Shown here in pieces: positions 32,452 through 40,523 of a DNA stretch of 64,000 nucleotides. Position 1 is the first letter of the stretch. Each line of letters opens with the position of its first letter. The translations under genes were made by a program, and so were the position numbers. Source of the stretch: Rhodothermales bacterium (GTDB taxonomy: Bacteria > Bacteroidota > Rhodothermia > Rhodothermales > Bin80); assembly GCA_028278205.1 (NCBI GenBank), contig JANQES010000029.1, positions 1-64,000 of the forward strand, read 5' to 3'. The notes below the pieces were generated by a model. It worked only from the letters and a program-made list of their open reading frames with translations, ran no database searches and was not told where the DNA came from.

Positions 32452-32904
32452 CTAAATACAGTTTGTATTCTTGGATAGGTTTGCGATCCTCATCGTAAAC
32501 TCTGATCGTACCTTTGCGATTCTCCACAATTGTGCTACCTCCACGATTCTTCGCAATTGCCCCGCTTATTGTGCTTGTATCACCATGATTTTATATCCCT
32601 TTCTCGTCTTGAAGTGTTTAAGACCAAACTTATACTGAATATCAATGACACCTCGGAAACGGAATACAAACTCGCTCGGAGCATCCGCGCCGATATTGAT
32701 GTTACGCAAGAACTCAACGTCACCCTGAAGCGAAACGGCGTTTTCTAGGCCGCTGACGGCAATGTCGCGGAGGAATTCGAGGATGTGAATGAAGTTGCTC
32801 TTGCCCGAAGCGTTGGCGCCGACGAACACATTGAGATCGCCGAGTTCGAGATCGAGATCATCGAACGTCTTGAAATTCTTAACCCGGATGCGCCTTAGCT
32901 TCAT
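32452..32904 (-). pseudogene. Decayed AAA ATPase (RecF/SMC-like N-terminus)
   Basis: From the ATG at 32904 the first 112 residues are intact: [19 protein letters not shown] then VFVGANASGKSNFIHILEFL (Walker A), the start of an AAA_21/OLD-like ATPase. A frameshift near 32590 follows; the continuation GDTSTISGAIAKNRGGSTIVENRKGTIRVYDED ends at the mobile repeat at 32451, and the whole C-terminal half with Walker B is missing. The ATG lies inside the last codons of purQ with GGAGGT before it. With the TOPRIM-like remnant downstream it forms a degraded two-gene unit. Confidence 0.7.
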
Positions 32905-33658
32905 GTTCCACCTCCATAGAAACCATCTCTCTGACCCCTCCCGTCATGAAATGTTCGATGATGGAGCGGAAGATGAAGGCGCCGTCGGCGCTGCCGAGGA
33001 CGGCTTCGGCGCAGCGTTCGGGATGCGGCATCATGCCCAGGACGTTGCGCCGCGCGTTAACGATTCCGGCGATGTTGCGCGCCGAACCGTTGGGATTGGC
33101 TTCGGGCGTGATGGCGCCGTCGGGCTCGCAATAGCGGAAAATGACCTGATGGTTGGCTTCGAGCCGGTCGAGCACGGCGTCTTCGGCGAAGTAGTTGCCC
33201 TCGCCGTGGGCGATGGGAATCTGGAGGATTTGCCCCGGCGCTAAGGCAGTGGTGAAAGGCGTATCGACGGCCTCGGTGCGGAGGTGCGTCCACTGGCAGG
33301 CGAAACGGAGCGAGGCGTTGCGCAAGAGCGCGCCGGGCAACAGACCGCACTCGCACAGCACCTGAAACCCGTTGCAGATGCCGGCGACGAGGCCGCCTTC
33401 GCCGGCAAAGCGCACCACATCTTTCATGATGGGCGAAAACCGCGCGATGGCCCCGGCGCGCAGGTAATCGCCATACGAAAAGCCGCCGGGCACGATCACC
33501 ACGTCTACGTCGCCGAGGTGGGTTTCTTTGTGCCAGATGAACCGGGTGTCTTGCCCGAAGACGTGTTTGGCCACGTGATAGGCGTCGTGATCGCAGTTAG
33601 AGCCGGGAAAGACGATGACGCCGAAACGCAGGCTCACACCATTAGCGCGGGTGCTCAT
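32879..33658 (-). CDS. purQ: Phosphoribosylformylglycinamidine synthase subunit PurQ
   Basis: The glutaminase subunit of FGAM synthase, fourth step of purine synthesis, working with PurL and PurS. The 259-residue class I glutamine amidotransferase has [17 protein letters not shown] at the start, [20 protein letters not shown], the nucleophile C95 in [19 protein letters not shown] and the His-Glu pair in [13 protein letters not shown]. It is slightly longer than usual; the last residues ([13 protein letters not shown]) overlap the start of the degenerate AAA ATPase, so the C-terminus may have been remodelled by that insertion. Start [12 protein letters not shown] at 33658. purL and purS are not in the window. 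Confidence 0.95.
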   Translation of the reverse strand: MSTRANGVSLRFGVIVFPGSNCDHDAYHVAKHVFGQDTRFIWHKETHLGDVDVVIVPGGFSYGDYLRAGAIARFSPIMKDVVRFAGEGGLVAGICNGFQVLCECGLLPGALLRNASLRFACQWTHLRTEAVDTPFTTALAPGQILQIPIAHGEGNYFAEDAVLDRLEANHQVIFRYCEPDGAITPEANPNGSARNIAGIVNARRNVLGMMPHPERCAEAVLGSADGAFIFRSIIEHFMTGGVREMVSMEVEHEAKAHPG

Positions 33659-33776
33659 GGAAGATTTGCTCAGATGACGGGTGGCTGACGAAAGCGGTCT
33701 TAAGATACGCCACCCGTTCCTTTTCTCCACGCCATTCACGACAATTTACGAGTCGGAGAGCCGGAGACTTTTAAAA

Positions 33777-33865
33777 TGTCGAATGTCGAATAGCGAATGT
33801 CGAGTGATGAAGGCATGGTCAGTTCCTTTATCATTCGACACTCGTTATTCGACATTCGTTATTCC
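33777..33865. repeat. TCGAATG/CATTCGA heptad hairpin
   Basis: Left arm TCGAATG TCGAATA GCGAATG TCGAGTG at 33779-33806; right arm TTCGACA CTCGTTA TTCGACA TTCGTTA at 33834-33861. Every unit is seven bases. Related singles are at 8096-8130. Confidence 0.8.
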
Positions 33866-33927
33866 ATCCCCTCCCACACCCCCAAACCGGAGACGAGGCT
33901 GATCCAGAGGGATGGATTCGAAGCTAT

Positions 33928-33956
33928 TAAAAACGTCCCGACTCAATCAGGACGCG
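33928..33956 (-). terminator. Intrinsic terminator overlapping the yceI stop codon
   Basis: On the minus strand GCGTCCTGA, loop TTGAG, TCGGGACGT, followed by TTTTTAAT. The TGA stop (33949-33947) is inside the stem. Confidence 0.7.
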
Positions 33957-34600
33957 TCTTTGATGACCTCCAACTCCAGAATGATCTGCACGTCGTGCCC
34001 GACGACGAAGCCGCCGGCCTCGGTCATTTTATTCCAGGCCAGGCCATAGTCGAGGCGGTTGATCGTCGTGGTGGCTTCGAAGCCGGCGCGTTCGGAGTCG
34101 CCCATCGTGGCAGCGCCCAGGAATTCGGCCTCCAGCACGACCTCTTTCGTCACGTCGCGGATCGTCAGGTCGCCGACGATTTCAAACTCGGAGCCGTTGA
34201 CATTGCGCACGCTCTTGCTGGTGAAGGTCATGTTGGGGAAATCGTCCGCGCTGAAAAAGTCAGGCGAGCGCAGGTGGCCGTCGCGCCGTTGGTTGTCGGT
34301 GAAGATGCTGCCGGTCTTGATCGTCGCCGTGGTCTTCAGCGTGGACAGGTCGGTGCCGTCGAGCGAGATCGAGACGTCATAGTCTTTGAATTCGCCCCGG
34401 ACGTTCGAGATACCCAGATGCTTGACCTTGAAGCCGATCTTCGAATGCACCGGATCGACGGACCAGGACGACGGGTCGCCGGAGGGCGTTTGGAGTGTCT
34501 GCTCAGAGCGCGCGTCGTCGGGTTGGCTGCCGGTGAACGTGAAGCCGGCCAGCACGAACAGGAACACGAAGGCGGGGAGGAGCAACGTTTTCGCTTTCAT
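33947..34600 (-). CDS. YceI-like polyisoprenoid-binding periplasmic protein
   Basis: A 217-residue secreted protein with a signal peptide (LLLPAFVFLFVLAGFTFTG) and one YceI lipocalin-like barrel: WSVDPVHSKIGFKVKHLGISNVRGEFKDYDVSI at the start, SIFTDNQRRDGHLRSPDFFSADDFPNMTF in the middle and EVVLEAEFLGAATMG ... ITINRLDYGLAW-like repeats (TTINRLDYGLAWNKM) near the end. The family binds isoprenoid or amide lipids in the periplasm and is often stress-induced. A small palindrome ATTTGTT-AC-AACAAAT lies about 100 bp upstream. Stop codon is within a terminator hairpin. Confidence 0.92.
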   Translation of the reverse strand: MKAKTLLLPAFVFLFVLAGFTFTGSQPDDARSEQTLQTPSGDPSSWSVDPVHSKIGFKVKHLGISNVRGEFKDYDVSISLDGTDLSTLKTTATIKTGSIFTDNQRRDGHLRSPDFFSADDFPNMTFTSKSVRNVNGSEFEIVGDLTIRDVTKEVVLEAEFLGAATMGDSERAGFEATTTINRLDYGLAWNKMTEAGGFVVGHDVQIILELEVIKDAS

Positions 34601-35048
34601 AGGGGGTGAACCTCCTGTATGGTTGGTGGTGTGTTGCGAAGAAAAAAGCAGGCGCCGCCGGAAGCGACCCTACGCGGGGTAAGTTACCCGATCTTATTAT
34701 TTGTTACAACAAATACTTTTAAGGACGGATAAAGGTTTTCGCAGTAACACCATCTTCACGACTCTCTGAGGCCTACTGCCTCTACCGCACAACCCAACAG
34801 CATCAACAGATCTGGCTTCTGATTTTTTAAGCCGCAGAGATCACAAAGAAGACGCAGAGGACGCCCAGAGGGCACCCCTGGCGGTTTCGAGATTAGACGA
34901 CATCCACCGCCGATTCATTCCACGATAAGAGCGAAGGGCTTGCTACAAAGAGGCATACGCTAAAAAAAATAGCGAGGGTGGGTCGTCCAAAAGGACCACC
35001 CGCCCTCGCTGTCGCCACCAGAAAAATGGGGTGAAACGGCGTTTCTAG
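34601..35048. other. Intergenic region upstream of yceI
   Basis: No gene supported in 448 bp. It holds a palindrome ATTTGTTACAACAAAT at 34700-34715 (possible operator near the yceI promoter), a single-arm repeat of GACGCAGAGG-type decamers at about 34831-34868, and the minus-strand terminator at 34962-35010. Confidence 0.55.
34962..35010 (-). terminator. Strong intrinsic terminator for the lipoprotein gene
   Basis: AGCGAGGGTGGGTCGTCC at 34971-34988 pairs with GGACCACCCGCCCTCGCT at 34993-35010 (two mismatches), loop AAAA on the plus strand; on the minus strand it is followed by eight T residues. Confidence 0.85.
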
Positions 35049-35390
35049 TTAATAGCGTTCAAAGGCCCGTTTCGGGTCTGGCCTGGGCTTGGGCTTCGCG
35101 CTTAAGCTGTCGGCGGCATGGAGCGGCGGCGCAGGCGCGTCGCCGTCCATGTGATGCTGGCTGGCAGCCGGCGTATCCCAGCTCATTTCGTCGCCTGGCG
35201 TCGGGACGGCACGGAGCTGATCCTGAGAGTGCCGGTAGTGTTCGTTGACGGAAGCAGCCTCCTCGGTGGATGTCTCGGGTTCCAGTTCTACGTAGCCAGT
35301 GAACGTATCGGCACAACCAGACAGCCCGATTGCGGCTGTCACGGCAAACACAACCAGCAAGTGGATTTTGTGTCGCAGGAAGAATGTCAT
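35049..35390 (-). CDS. Small lipoprotein of unknown function
   Basis: A 113-residue protein starting MTFFLRHKIHLLVVFAVTAAIGLSGC, a lipoprotein signal with lipobox LSGC (Cys about residue 26). The mature part is acidic then proline-rich (ELEPETSTEEAASVNEHYRHSQD, PKPRPDPKRAFERY) and looks disordered. No family recognised. The ATG at 35390 is preceded by a GAGGTCATC ribosome-site region, and a strong terminator follows the stop, so it is a real short transcription unit. Confidence 0.7.
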   Translation of the reverse strand: MTFFLRHKIHLLVVFAVTAAIGLSGCADTFTGYVELEPETSTEEAASVNEHYRHSQDQLRAVPTPGDEMSWDTPAASQHHMDGDAPAPPLHAADSLSAKPKPRPDPKRAFERY

Positions 35391-35938
35391 GATGACCTCG
35401 CATGTAGTGGGGGTGGGTCTTATCACAGCTGCCGAATGCTCCAAAACGGCATCCCAGCAACGAACCATTTCACGGTTACGAGCCTGCCAAACGCAAAAAT
35501 GCCGCCATGTTCGTCCGCTGACCCCCTTTCGAGGGCTTCCCCCAACGGCTACGCTACCGCTATTCCGTTTCACTATGTCTGCATCCTCAATACAGCGAAA
35601 AGAAGCCATAATGGGCGATTTCTACCCCGCAGGCACGGTTCAGCACCGTCGTAGGCCGGCACCGCCGCCCCCTATGCAGACATGGTCAATCTGAAAGAAA
35701 ATTGACGATCAGCGCCTCGCAACAGCCATCCGATCTACCGCCTGATGCCCGCAACCCGTTACATAATTACATCGTGCCGAACTATTCAAGTAATTCAGTA
35801 ACCCGAAACGCTGTCGTGATTAATCCGAAAAACGCGGGGCCGAGCGCGTTTTTTTCGATAGGATTTAAGGAATCGATCCGGCAGCCGATATATAAAGGTG
35901 CTTGGGTATGAGCTTACCCAATCCTCCAACAAGCTATC

Positions 35939-35980
35939 GAGAACCCTGCGCCCCGTAAGGCGCGGGGTTCTCGTGCTTTT
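35939..35980 (+). terminator. Orphan intrinsic terminator
   Basis: GAGAACCCTGCGCC, loop CCGTAA, GGCGCGGGGTTCTC and a short T-run. There is no recognised gene directly upstream, which hints at a small transcript starting somewhere in 35700-35900. Confidence 0.65.
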
Positions 35981-36045
35981 AAGGATTCTTTGAAAATTAT
36001 AAAGGATTGTCCTCTGCGTTGTGCTTTGTACGTGACGTGGTGTCG

Positions 36046-36110
36046 GTCATGAGTCATGAGTCATGACTCATGAGTGGTTTTCCCATGACCCATGACTCAT
36101 GACCCATGCC
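36046..36110. repeat. TCATGAG/CCCATGA heptad hairpin
   Basis: Left arm TCATGAG heptads from 36046, loop TGGTTTTCC near 36074-36082, right arm CATGACCCATGACTCATG to 36110. Same family as 11593-11672 and 27501-27568. Confidence 0.75.
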
Positions 36111-36193
36111 CCGTACCATCATGTTCTCATTCCTCGGCTGGTTGCGCATCTTTCGGTGATTGCCTCTTCCAACCATCTACCGAAAGGACCATC

Positions 36194-37036
36194 ATGAAAG
36201 CATACAACCAGCGCTTTTCAATCACGACGATCCTGCTCGCGCTAACGCTGTTTGCGGGCATTCAAAGCGCCCACGGGCAACAAAAAACGCGGCACGAGGC
36301 CGCCCACGTCTTCCAGCAAGCCGCTGCCACGACAGCCCAGGATACCGACAGCGACGACGACGGCCTGCTCCGGATAGAAGGATCCGTGCATACCAGCGCC
36401 GATGCATCGACCCGCGCTTCGAGCGTGAAACCCATTCGAATGACGCTCGCCCTGCACGTCAGTTCGGCGGGAGACGATCCGGTGGTGCGAAAGCGACCTG
36501 GCCGCACGAAGTATTCCAACGTCACGCTGGAAAAGCATACTGCGGATTCCTCGCAAACGAAGGCGCAAGACTATAACTCAAGCCGCAGCAACAACTCCAG
36601 CGCCATCCATAAACCGCATCCCGGCACCGGCGCCACAAGACGCCGCGCCACCGCCCCGGCCACCGATCATAACACGACCCGGAGCAACCGCGCGCGAAGC
36701 CATGTCTCGGACGGCGCCCTGGAACACACCGACGATTGGATCGCGGCGCGGGTGGCAGCTTCCGGCGGCCTGCACGTTGTCCTGATCCCCCTCGAAGAGC
36801 AAGACAGCAACCTGCACATCCCAACCGACGTGCACAGCGGCAAGCTCACCGGCGTGCGCATGCACAGCCCGGCCAAAACCGCCAAACCCGTCGATGCGGC
36901 GACGCCTTATATCTATAAAACATCTGTCGATGAAAACGGCGCGTTTGTCTTCGAGGGTGTGGCGCCCGGCTCGTATCAGATTCGTGTGCTGGCCGATGGT
37001 CACGAGTTTCGCGGGCACGTGACTGTGTTGAAATAA
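36194..37036 (+). CDS. Secreted protein with C-terminal carboxypeptidase-regulatory-like domain
   Basis: A 280-residue protein with a signal peptide (FSITTILLALTLFAGIQSAHG), a long Ser/Thr/Asn/Arg-rich, probably disordered middle (SSRSNNSSAIHKPHPGTGA and so on) and a C-terminal beta domain whose end, VDENGAFVFEGVAPGSYQIRVLADGHEFRGHVTVL, matches the carboxypeptidase-regulatory/SpaA-like pattern. Start ATG 36194 has GAAAGG seven bases before it. Function unknown. A terminator with clear T-run follows. Confidence 0.7.
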   Translation: MKAYNQRFSITTILLALTLFAGIQSAHGQQKTRHEAAHVFQQAAATTAQDTDSDDDGLLRIEGSVHTSADASTRASSVKPIRMTLALHVSSAGDDPVVRKRPGRTKYSNVTLEKHTADSSQTKAQDYNSSRSNNSSAIHKPHPGTGATRRRATAPATDHNTTRSNRARSHVSDGALEHTDDWIAARVAASGGLHVVLIPLEEQDSNLHIPTDVHSGKLTGVRMHSPAKTAKPVDAATPYIYKTSVDENGAFVFEGVAPGSYQIRVLADGHEFRGHVTVLK

Positions 37037-37055
37037 ACGATTTTATTGCGCGGCG

Positions 37056-37094
37056 AAAGCCCCGTTCGGTGCAGGATGCCGGGCGGGGCTTTTT
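37056..37094 (+). terminator. Intrinsic terminator
   Basis: AAAGCCCCG at 37056-37064 pairs with CGGGGCTTTTT at 37084-37094; ends the secreted-protein transcript. Confidence 0.8.
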
Positions 37095-37185
37095 GCATGC
37101 CGGTTGTCGTGTTGAGTCACTGTTTTGTCGTGTCAGGTTTTTCGGCTTCGGGTCGTTTTTCCGCAAATTGCAGCCTGATTTGGGG

Positions 37186-37218
37186 ATACCTGCCAGGTTT
37201 TGGAAACCTGGCAGGTAT
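37186..37218. repeat. Perfect 15-bp palindrome (CCTGCCAGGTTT type)
   Basis: Arms 37186-37200 and 37204-37218 are exact complements around TGG. This CCTGCCAGG-centred palindrome is a form I recall as dispersed in several Bacteroidota genomes; only one copy is in the window. Confidence 0.7.
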
Positions 37219-37326
37219 GGTTTTCGCCGTTTTCAGCTTGTTTTCAACGGCTTTCTAATTCAACGCTGAATGCGCATTTCCAAGTATCAAGTACCAAATA
37301 ATATCCAAGTAGCTGTGTGCTTTGTG

Positions 37327-37460
37327 GTGAAACTTTGGCCCGCCCGGCGCTCAATCACCGGGCTCAGCAGCGCAAGGACGCTAAAGCGCCCTGTCTTAGC
37401 CCCTTGGGGCTTTAGCCGGTGAGCCCGGTCCTTCAGGGCCGGGCGGTGTTGCGCTTTCAC
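37327..37460. repeat. 134-bp nested inverted-repeat element
   Basis: GTGAAA at 37327 and TTTCAC ending at 37460 close a structure containing CCGCCCGGC/GCCGGGCGG, ACCGGGCTCA/TGAGCCCGGT and GCCCC-TT-GGGGC as successive paired arms. No reading frame. Transcribed, it would be one long hairpin. Confidence 0.7.
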
Positions 37461-37602
37461 CATCTTGCCCATACCTACCGAAACAAACCCATCCTCCCGC
37501 GAAAATTCCTTTTTCTTCTATTTTCTGCCTCAACTTTTTCCGGCTTATCTCGTTTTTTATGGCTCGCGTCGCTTCTTAACCCACCATGCCGGCTGTTGCC
37601 CG

Positions 37603-38478
37603 ATGATCCCCAAGGAACTCTTCAAAAAGATCCGCCGGATCGAGATACGTACGAAAGGACTGGTCAATAACGTTTTTGGAGGAGAGTACCACTCGGCCTT
37701 CAAAGGCCGGGGCATCGAGTTTTCCGAGGTGCGGCCCTACCAGTTCGGCGACGACATCCGCTCGATCGACTGGAACGTGACGGCGCGCACGGGCGAGACG
37801 TTCGTGAAAATCTTCGAAGAAGAGCGCGAACAGACCCTCGTGCTCATCGTCGATATTTCGGGGTCGGAAGACTTCGGCACGCAGAACAAGTTCAAGCGCG
37901 AGATCGCTGCCGAAATCTGCGCTATCCTCGGATTTAGCGCCATCAAGAACAACGACAAGGTGGGCCTGTTGCTCTTTTCGGATCAGGTCGAATTGTTTGT
38001 GCCGCCCAAGAAGGGCCGCCGGCACGTGCTGCGGCTCATCCGCGATCTGTTCGCGCACGAGCCGCGCTCGCACGGCACCAGCCTGGCCGTGGCCTTGAAC
38101 CACGTCCTGCACGTGCTGCACCGTCGCTCCATTGTGCTGATCGTCAGCGACTTTTTCGACGCCGATTTCGAAAAACCCTTACGGCTGGTCTCGCAACGCC
38201 ACGACACCGTGGCCATCCACCTGCAAGACCATCGCGAACAGGAACTGCCGATGCTGGGTCTGGTTGACCTGACCGACCCCGAAACCGGCGAGACGCTGGT
38301 GCTCGACACCTACAGCCGAAACGCCCGGCGGCGCTTCGCCGAACACGCCGAGCAGCAACGCGCCGCGCTGGCTACCTTGTTCCAACGCGCCCGCGTCGAT
38401 AACGTCCCGATCCACACGGATAAGGACTACGTCGAGCCGCTCATTCGCTTCTTCCGTCATCGTGCCAAGACGTACTGA
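37603..38478 (+). CDS. DUF58 domain protein of the Bat/MoxR operon
   Basis: A 291-residue cytosolic protein. The DUF58 signature is the region GIEFSEVRPYQFGDDIRSIDWNVTARTGETFVKIFEEEREQTLVLIVDISGS, with a VWA-like metal-site (D-x-S-x-S variant DISGS). In MoxR-type systems DUF58 and VWA proteins are the targets of a MoxR AAA+ chaperone and help mature or stabilise envelope complexes. Here it is the first gene of DUF58-BatD/DUF4381-like-SIR2-BatA-BatB-TPR-BatD-BatE; moxR is absent upstream. The stop overlaps the next start (TGATG). Confidence 0.92.
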   Translation: MIPKELFKKIRRIEIRTKGLVNNVFGGEYHSAFKGRGIEFSEVRPYQFGDDIRSIDWNVTARTGETFVKIFEEEREQTLVLIVDISGSEDFGTQNKFKREIAAEICAILGFSAIKNNDKVGLLLFSDQVELFVPPKKGRRHVLRLIRDLFAHEPRSHGTSLAVALNHVLHVLHRRSIVLIVSDFFDADFEKPLRLVSQRHDTVAIHLQDHREQELPMLGLVDLTDPETGETLVLDTYSRNARRRFAEHAEQQRAALATLFQRARVDNVPIHTDKDYVEPLIRFFRHRAKTY

Positions 38479-39605
38479 TGAACCGGATTGTTGATATCGA
38501 TTTTAGATTTTGGATTTTGGATTTTGGATTGGTCTTTTCTGGCACCCAACCCAAAATCCAAAATCTAAAATCCAAAATCCTGACCCTGGTTTTGCTGGCG
38601 GCGTTGCTGGCGGCCTGGCCGGCGCAGGCCCAACGCGTCGAGGCGTATCTGTCTGCAGACAGCGTCTCGGTCGGCGATCGGTTTCAGTTGACCGTCGTGG
38701 CGTTGCACGGCTTTGCCACCGAGCCGTCTTTCCCCGACGCCCAGACCGCCGACTCGGCCTTCGGCGACCTCATGGTGATCGGGCTGGCAACAGCCGGCAG
38801 CCGCCCGCTCAGCGAAGACAACACCGGCGCGCGCCTCGACAGCATCGTCTACGACGTGACGACCTTCGCCCTCGACACGGCGACGGTGCCGCCGCTGCCT
38901 GTCACTTTTTCCAGTAATGAAGGCACCGTCACGGCTGCGTCGGATTCGCTCTTTCTGCCGGTGATCTCGCTCGTGCCGGCAGAGGCCGAGACCCTCAAAG
39001 ACCTGGCGCCGCTGGTCGAGTTTGGCGGGCCGATCTGGCCGTACGTGCTGCTGGTGGCGGCCCTCTTGCTGGGCCTGGGGCTTTTCCTTTATTACCTGCG
39101 CCTGCGCCGCCAGCCCGAACCCGAACCGCCGCCGCCCGAACCGCCGCCCGGCATCTCGCCCTACGAAGCCGCTATCGCGCGCCTGCGCCAGCTCGAAAGC
39201 GCCTCGCTCGCCGCGCCGGAGGAAGTCAAACCTTTTTATGTGGAAATGTCCGATGCGCTGCGCACGTATCTCGAAGACGGTGTCGGCGTGCCGGCGCTGG
39301 AACGCACTACCCGCGAGTTGATGGGCGAGTTCGAACATCAGACGGTGCGCCACAAACTGCCCGGCGGCGCACCCAAACGCGTCCACGGCATCCTCGAACT
39401 GGCCGACCTCGTCAAGTTTGCCGACTTCAAACCGCCCGATGCCCAGAGCCGGATGATGCTCGGCGAAACGCGTAAAACGGTCGATGTCATCGAGGCAAAG
39501 CTACGCCAGATTGCCATGGACCGCGAACGCCTCTCGCCCCGCGTCCACGTCGATGTCGATTCGATCCTGGAAAAGCAGGACGGCGTGAAAGCCGGGGATT
39601 CATGA
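38478..39605 (+). CDS. Bat-operon membrane protein (DUF4381/BatD-like)
   Basis: A 375-residue protein with an N-terminal signal, a periplasmic beta domain (VEAYLSADSVSVGDRFQLTVVALHG ... VTTFALDTATVPPLPVTFSSNEGTV), one membrane helix (IWPYVLLVAALLLGLGLFLYYLRL) and a cytosolic helical tail with TRELMGEFEHQ. This is the layout of the small DUF4381/BatD-like gene that normally lies between DUF58 and BatA. The unusual part is the first 35 codons: they traverse a CCAAAAT heptad hairpin in frame (FRFWILDFGLVF ... PKIQNLKSKI), placing repeat-encoded residues before the signal helix TLVLLAALLAAWPAQAQ. The start overlaps the previous stop, so this reading is likely used. Confidence 0.8.
   Translation: MNRIVDIDFRFWILDFGLVFSGTQPKIQNLKSKILTLVLLAALLAAWPAQAQRVEAYLSADSVSVGDRFQLTVVALHGFATEPSFPDAQTADSAFGDLMVIGLATAGSRPLSEDNTGARLDSIVYDVTTFALDTATVPPLPVTFSSNEGTVTAASDSLFLPVISLVPAEAETLKDLAPLVEFGGPIWPYVLLVAALLLGLGLFLYYLRLRRQPEPEPPPPEPPPGISPYEAAIARLRQLESASLAAPEEVKPFYVEMSDALRTYLEDGVGVPALERTTRELMGEFEHQTVRHKLPGGAPKRVHGILELADLVKFADFKPPDAQSRMMLGETRKTVDVIEAKLRQIAMDRERLSPRVHVDVDSILEKQDGVKAGDS
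38499..38580. repeat. CCAAAAT heptad hairpin read in frame
   Basis: Left arm heptads 38499-38534, loop near CTTTTCTGGCA, right arm 38549-38580. It is located inside the 5' coding part of the gene at 38478 without breaking its frame. Confidence 0.8.
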
Positions 39606-39671
39606 ATGAGAGCGTTGGAGGAAAAGCGTTTCCGCTTCCCAAAAACGTCCACCCAAAATAGACCCTCACCG

Positions 39672-40430
39672 ATGCAGCCACGCCCTTTCAGCCAGGAATT
39701 GATAGACCGTCTCGCGCAGGCGCAGTCTGTGGCGGTGCTGACGGGGGCGGGCATCAGCGCCGAGAGCGGCATTGCCACGTTTCGGGATCCGGGCGGGCTG
39801 TGGCAGCAGTTCAAGCCGGAAGAACTGGCCAACGTCCGGGCGTTCCTGGGCAACCCGCATCTGGTGCAGTCCTGGTACACATACCGGCGCAACGTGGCGA
39901 TGGAGAAAGCGCCCAATCCGGGCCACGAGGCGCTGGCGCAGTTAGAAAACCTCGTTCCAGACTTCCTGCTGATCACCCAGAACGTGGACAACCTCCACCA
40001 ACGGGCCGGCAGCACCAAAATCACCGAATTGCACGGCAACATCACCCACAGCTATTGCATCGACTGCGGCAAGACGGCCACAGAGCAGGAGATGGAGCCG
40101 ATTGCTTCGGGCACGGCGGCCCAATGCACGGCCTGCAACGGATACATCCGTCCCGACGTAGTGTGGTTCGGGGAGATGTTGCCCGAAGGCGCGATGGCAC
40201 AGGCAAGCCACGCCGCACAACGCGCGGAGGTCTTCCTGAGCATCGGCACGAGCGCCGTCGTTTATCCCGCCGCCGGCATCCCGCTGGTAGCCAGGGATTA
40301 CGGCGCCTACGTCGCCGAGATCAACATCGAAGCCAGCGCCATCGCCGGGTCTGTGGACGAGGTGGTGCTGGGCAAAGCCGGCGAGGTGCTGCCGGCGTTG
40401 GTGGCGGCGGTGGAGGAAAAACGTTCTTAG
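39672..40430 (+). CDS. cobB: Sirtuin, SIRT5-like NAD-dependent deacylase
   Basis: Removes acyl groups from protein lysines using NAD. GAGISAESGIATFRDPGGLW (25-44) binds NAD, TQNVDNLHQRAG and the catalytic H121 in ELHGNITHS follow, and the zinc site is YCIDC (C129/C132) with CTAC. The motif Y69-x-x-R72 (SWYTYRR) is the acid-binding pair of class III sirtuins, which prefer succinyl and other acidic acyl groups. The 252-residue length is normal. It lies between two Bat-operon genes, an unusual position, in the same direction and only about 65 bp after the previous stop. Start chosen at ATG 39672. Confidence 0.92.
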   Translation: MQPRPFSQELIDRLAQAQSVAVLTGAGISAESGIATFRDPGGLWQQFKPEELANVRAFLGNPHLVQSWYTYRRNVAMEKAPNPGHEALAQLENLVPDFLLITQNVDNLHQRAGSTKITELHGNITHSYCIDCGKTATEQEMEPIASGTAAQCTACNGYIRPDVVWFGEMLPEGAMAQASHAAQRAEVFLSIGTSAVVYPAAGIPLVARDYGAYVAEINIEASAIAGSVDEVVLGKAGEVLPALVAAVEEKRS

Positions 40431-40518
40431 TGCTTGGTTCTTTGTGCTTTGCGGATTTAACGCAAGCATAGCTGCCAGGAGAAAAACCAAGTACCAAGAA
40501 CAAAGAACAAAGAACGAA
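40421..40518. repeat. CAAAGAA heptad hairpin upstream of batA
   Basis: Left arm TTCTTAGTGCTTGGTTCTTT to 40453 (overlapping the sirtuin stop) and right arm AAGTACCAAGAACAAAGAAC to 40518, ending six bases before the batA start. Confidence 0.75.
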
Positions 40519-40523
40519 ACGCA

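Larger units (their letters stand above)
35391..36193. other. Intergenic region with an orphan terminator and a heptad hairpin
   Basis: No convincing protein gene. A plus-strand GC-rich hairpin (GAGAACCC...GGGTTCTC, 35939-35972) followed by TGCTTTTAAGG stands with no gene upstream for 500 bp, so a small RNA ending there is possible. A 69-codon frame at 35702-35911 resembles no family I know. A TCATGAG heptad hairpin occupies 36046-36110. Confidence 0.55.
37095..37602. other. Repeat-rich gap upstream of the Bat operon
   Basis: No gene seen. Contents: a perfect palindrome with 15-bp arms at 37186-37218 (ATACCTGCCAGGTTT, loop TGG), a single arm of CAAGTACCAA heptads at about 37279-37310, and a nested inverted-repeat element at 37327-37460. 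No moxR gene is present although it normally heads this operon; the promoter was not identified. Confidence 0.6.

Noticed and set aside
35702..35911. 69-codon protein gene
   Set aside because: No ribosome site, family match or codon bias; left as unassigned intergenic sequence, with a possible small RNA.
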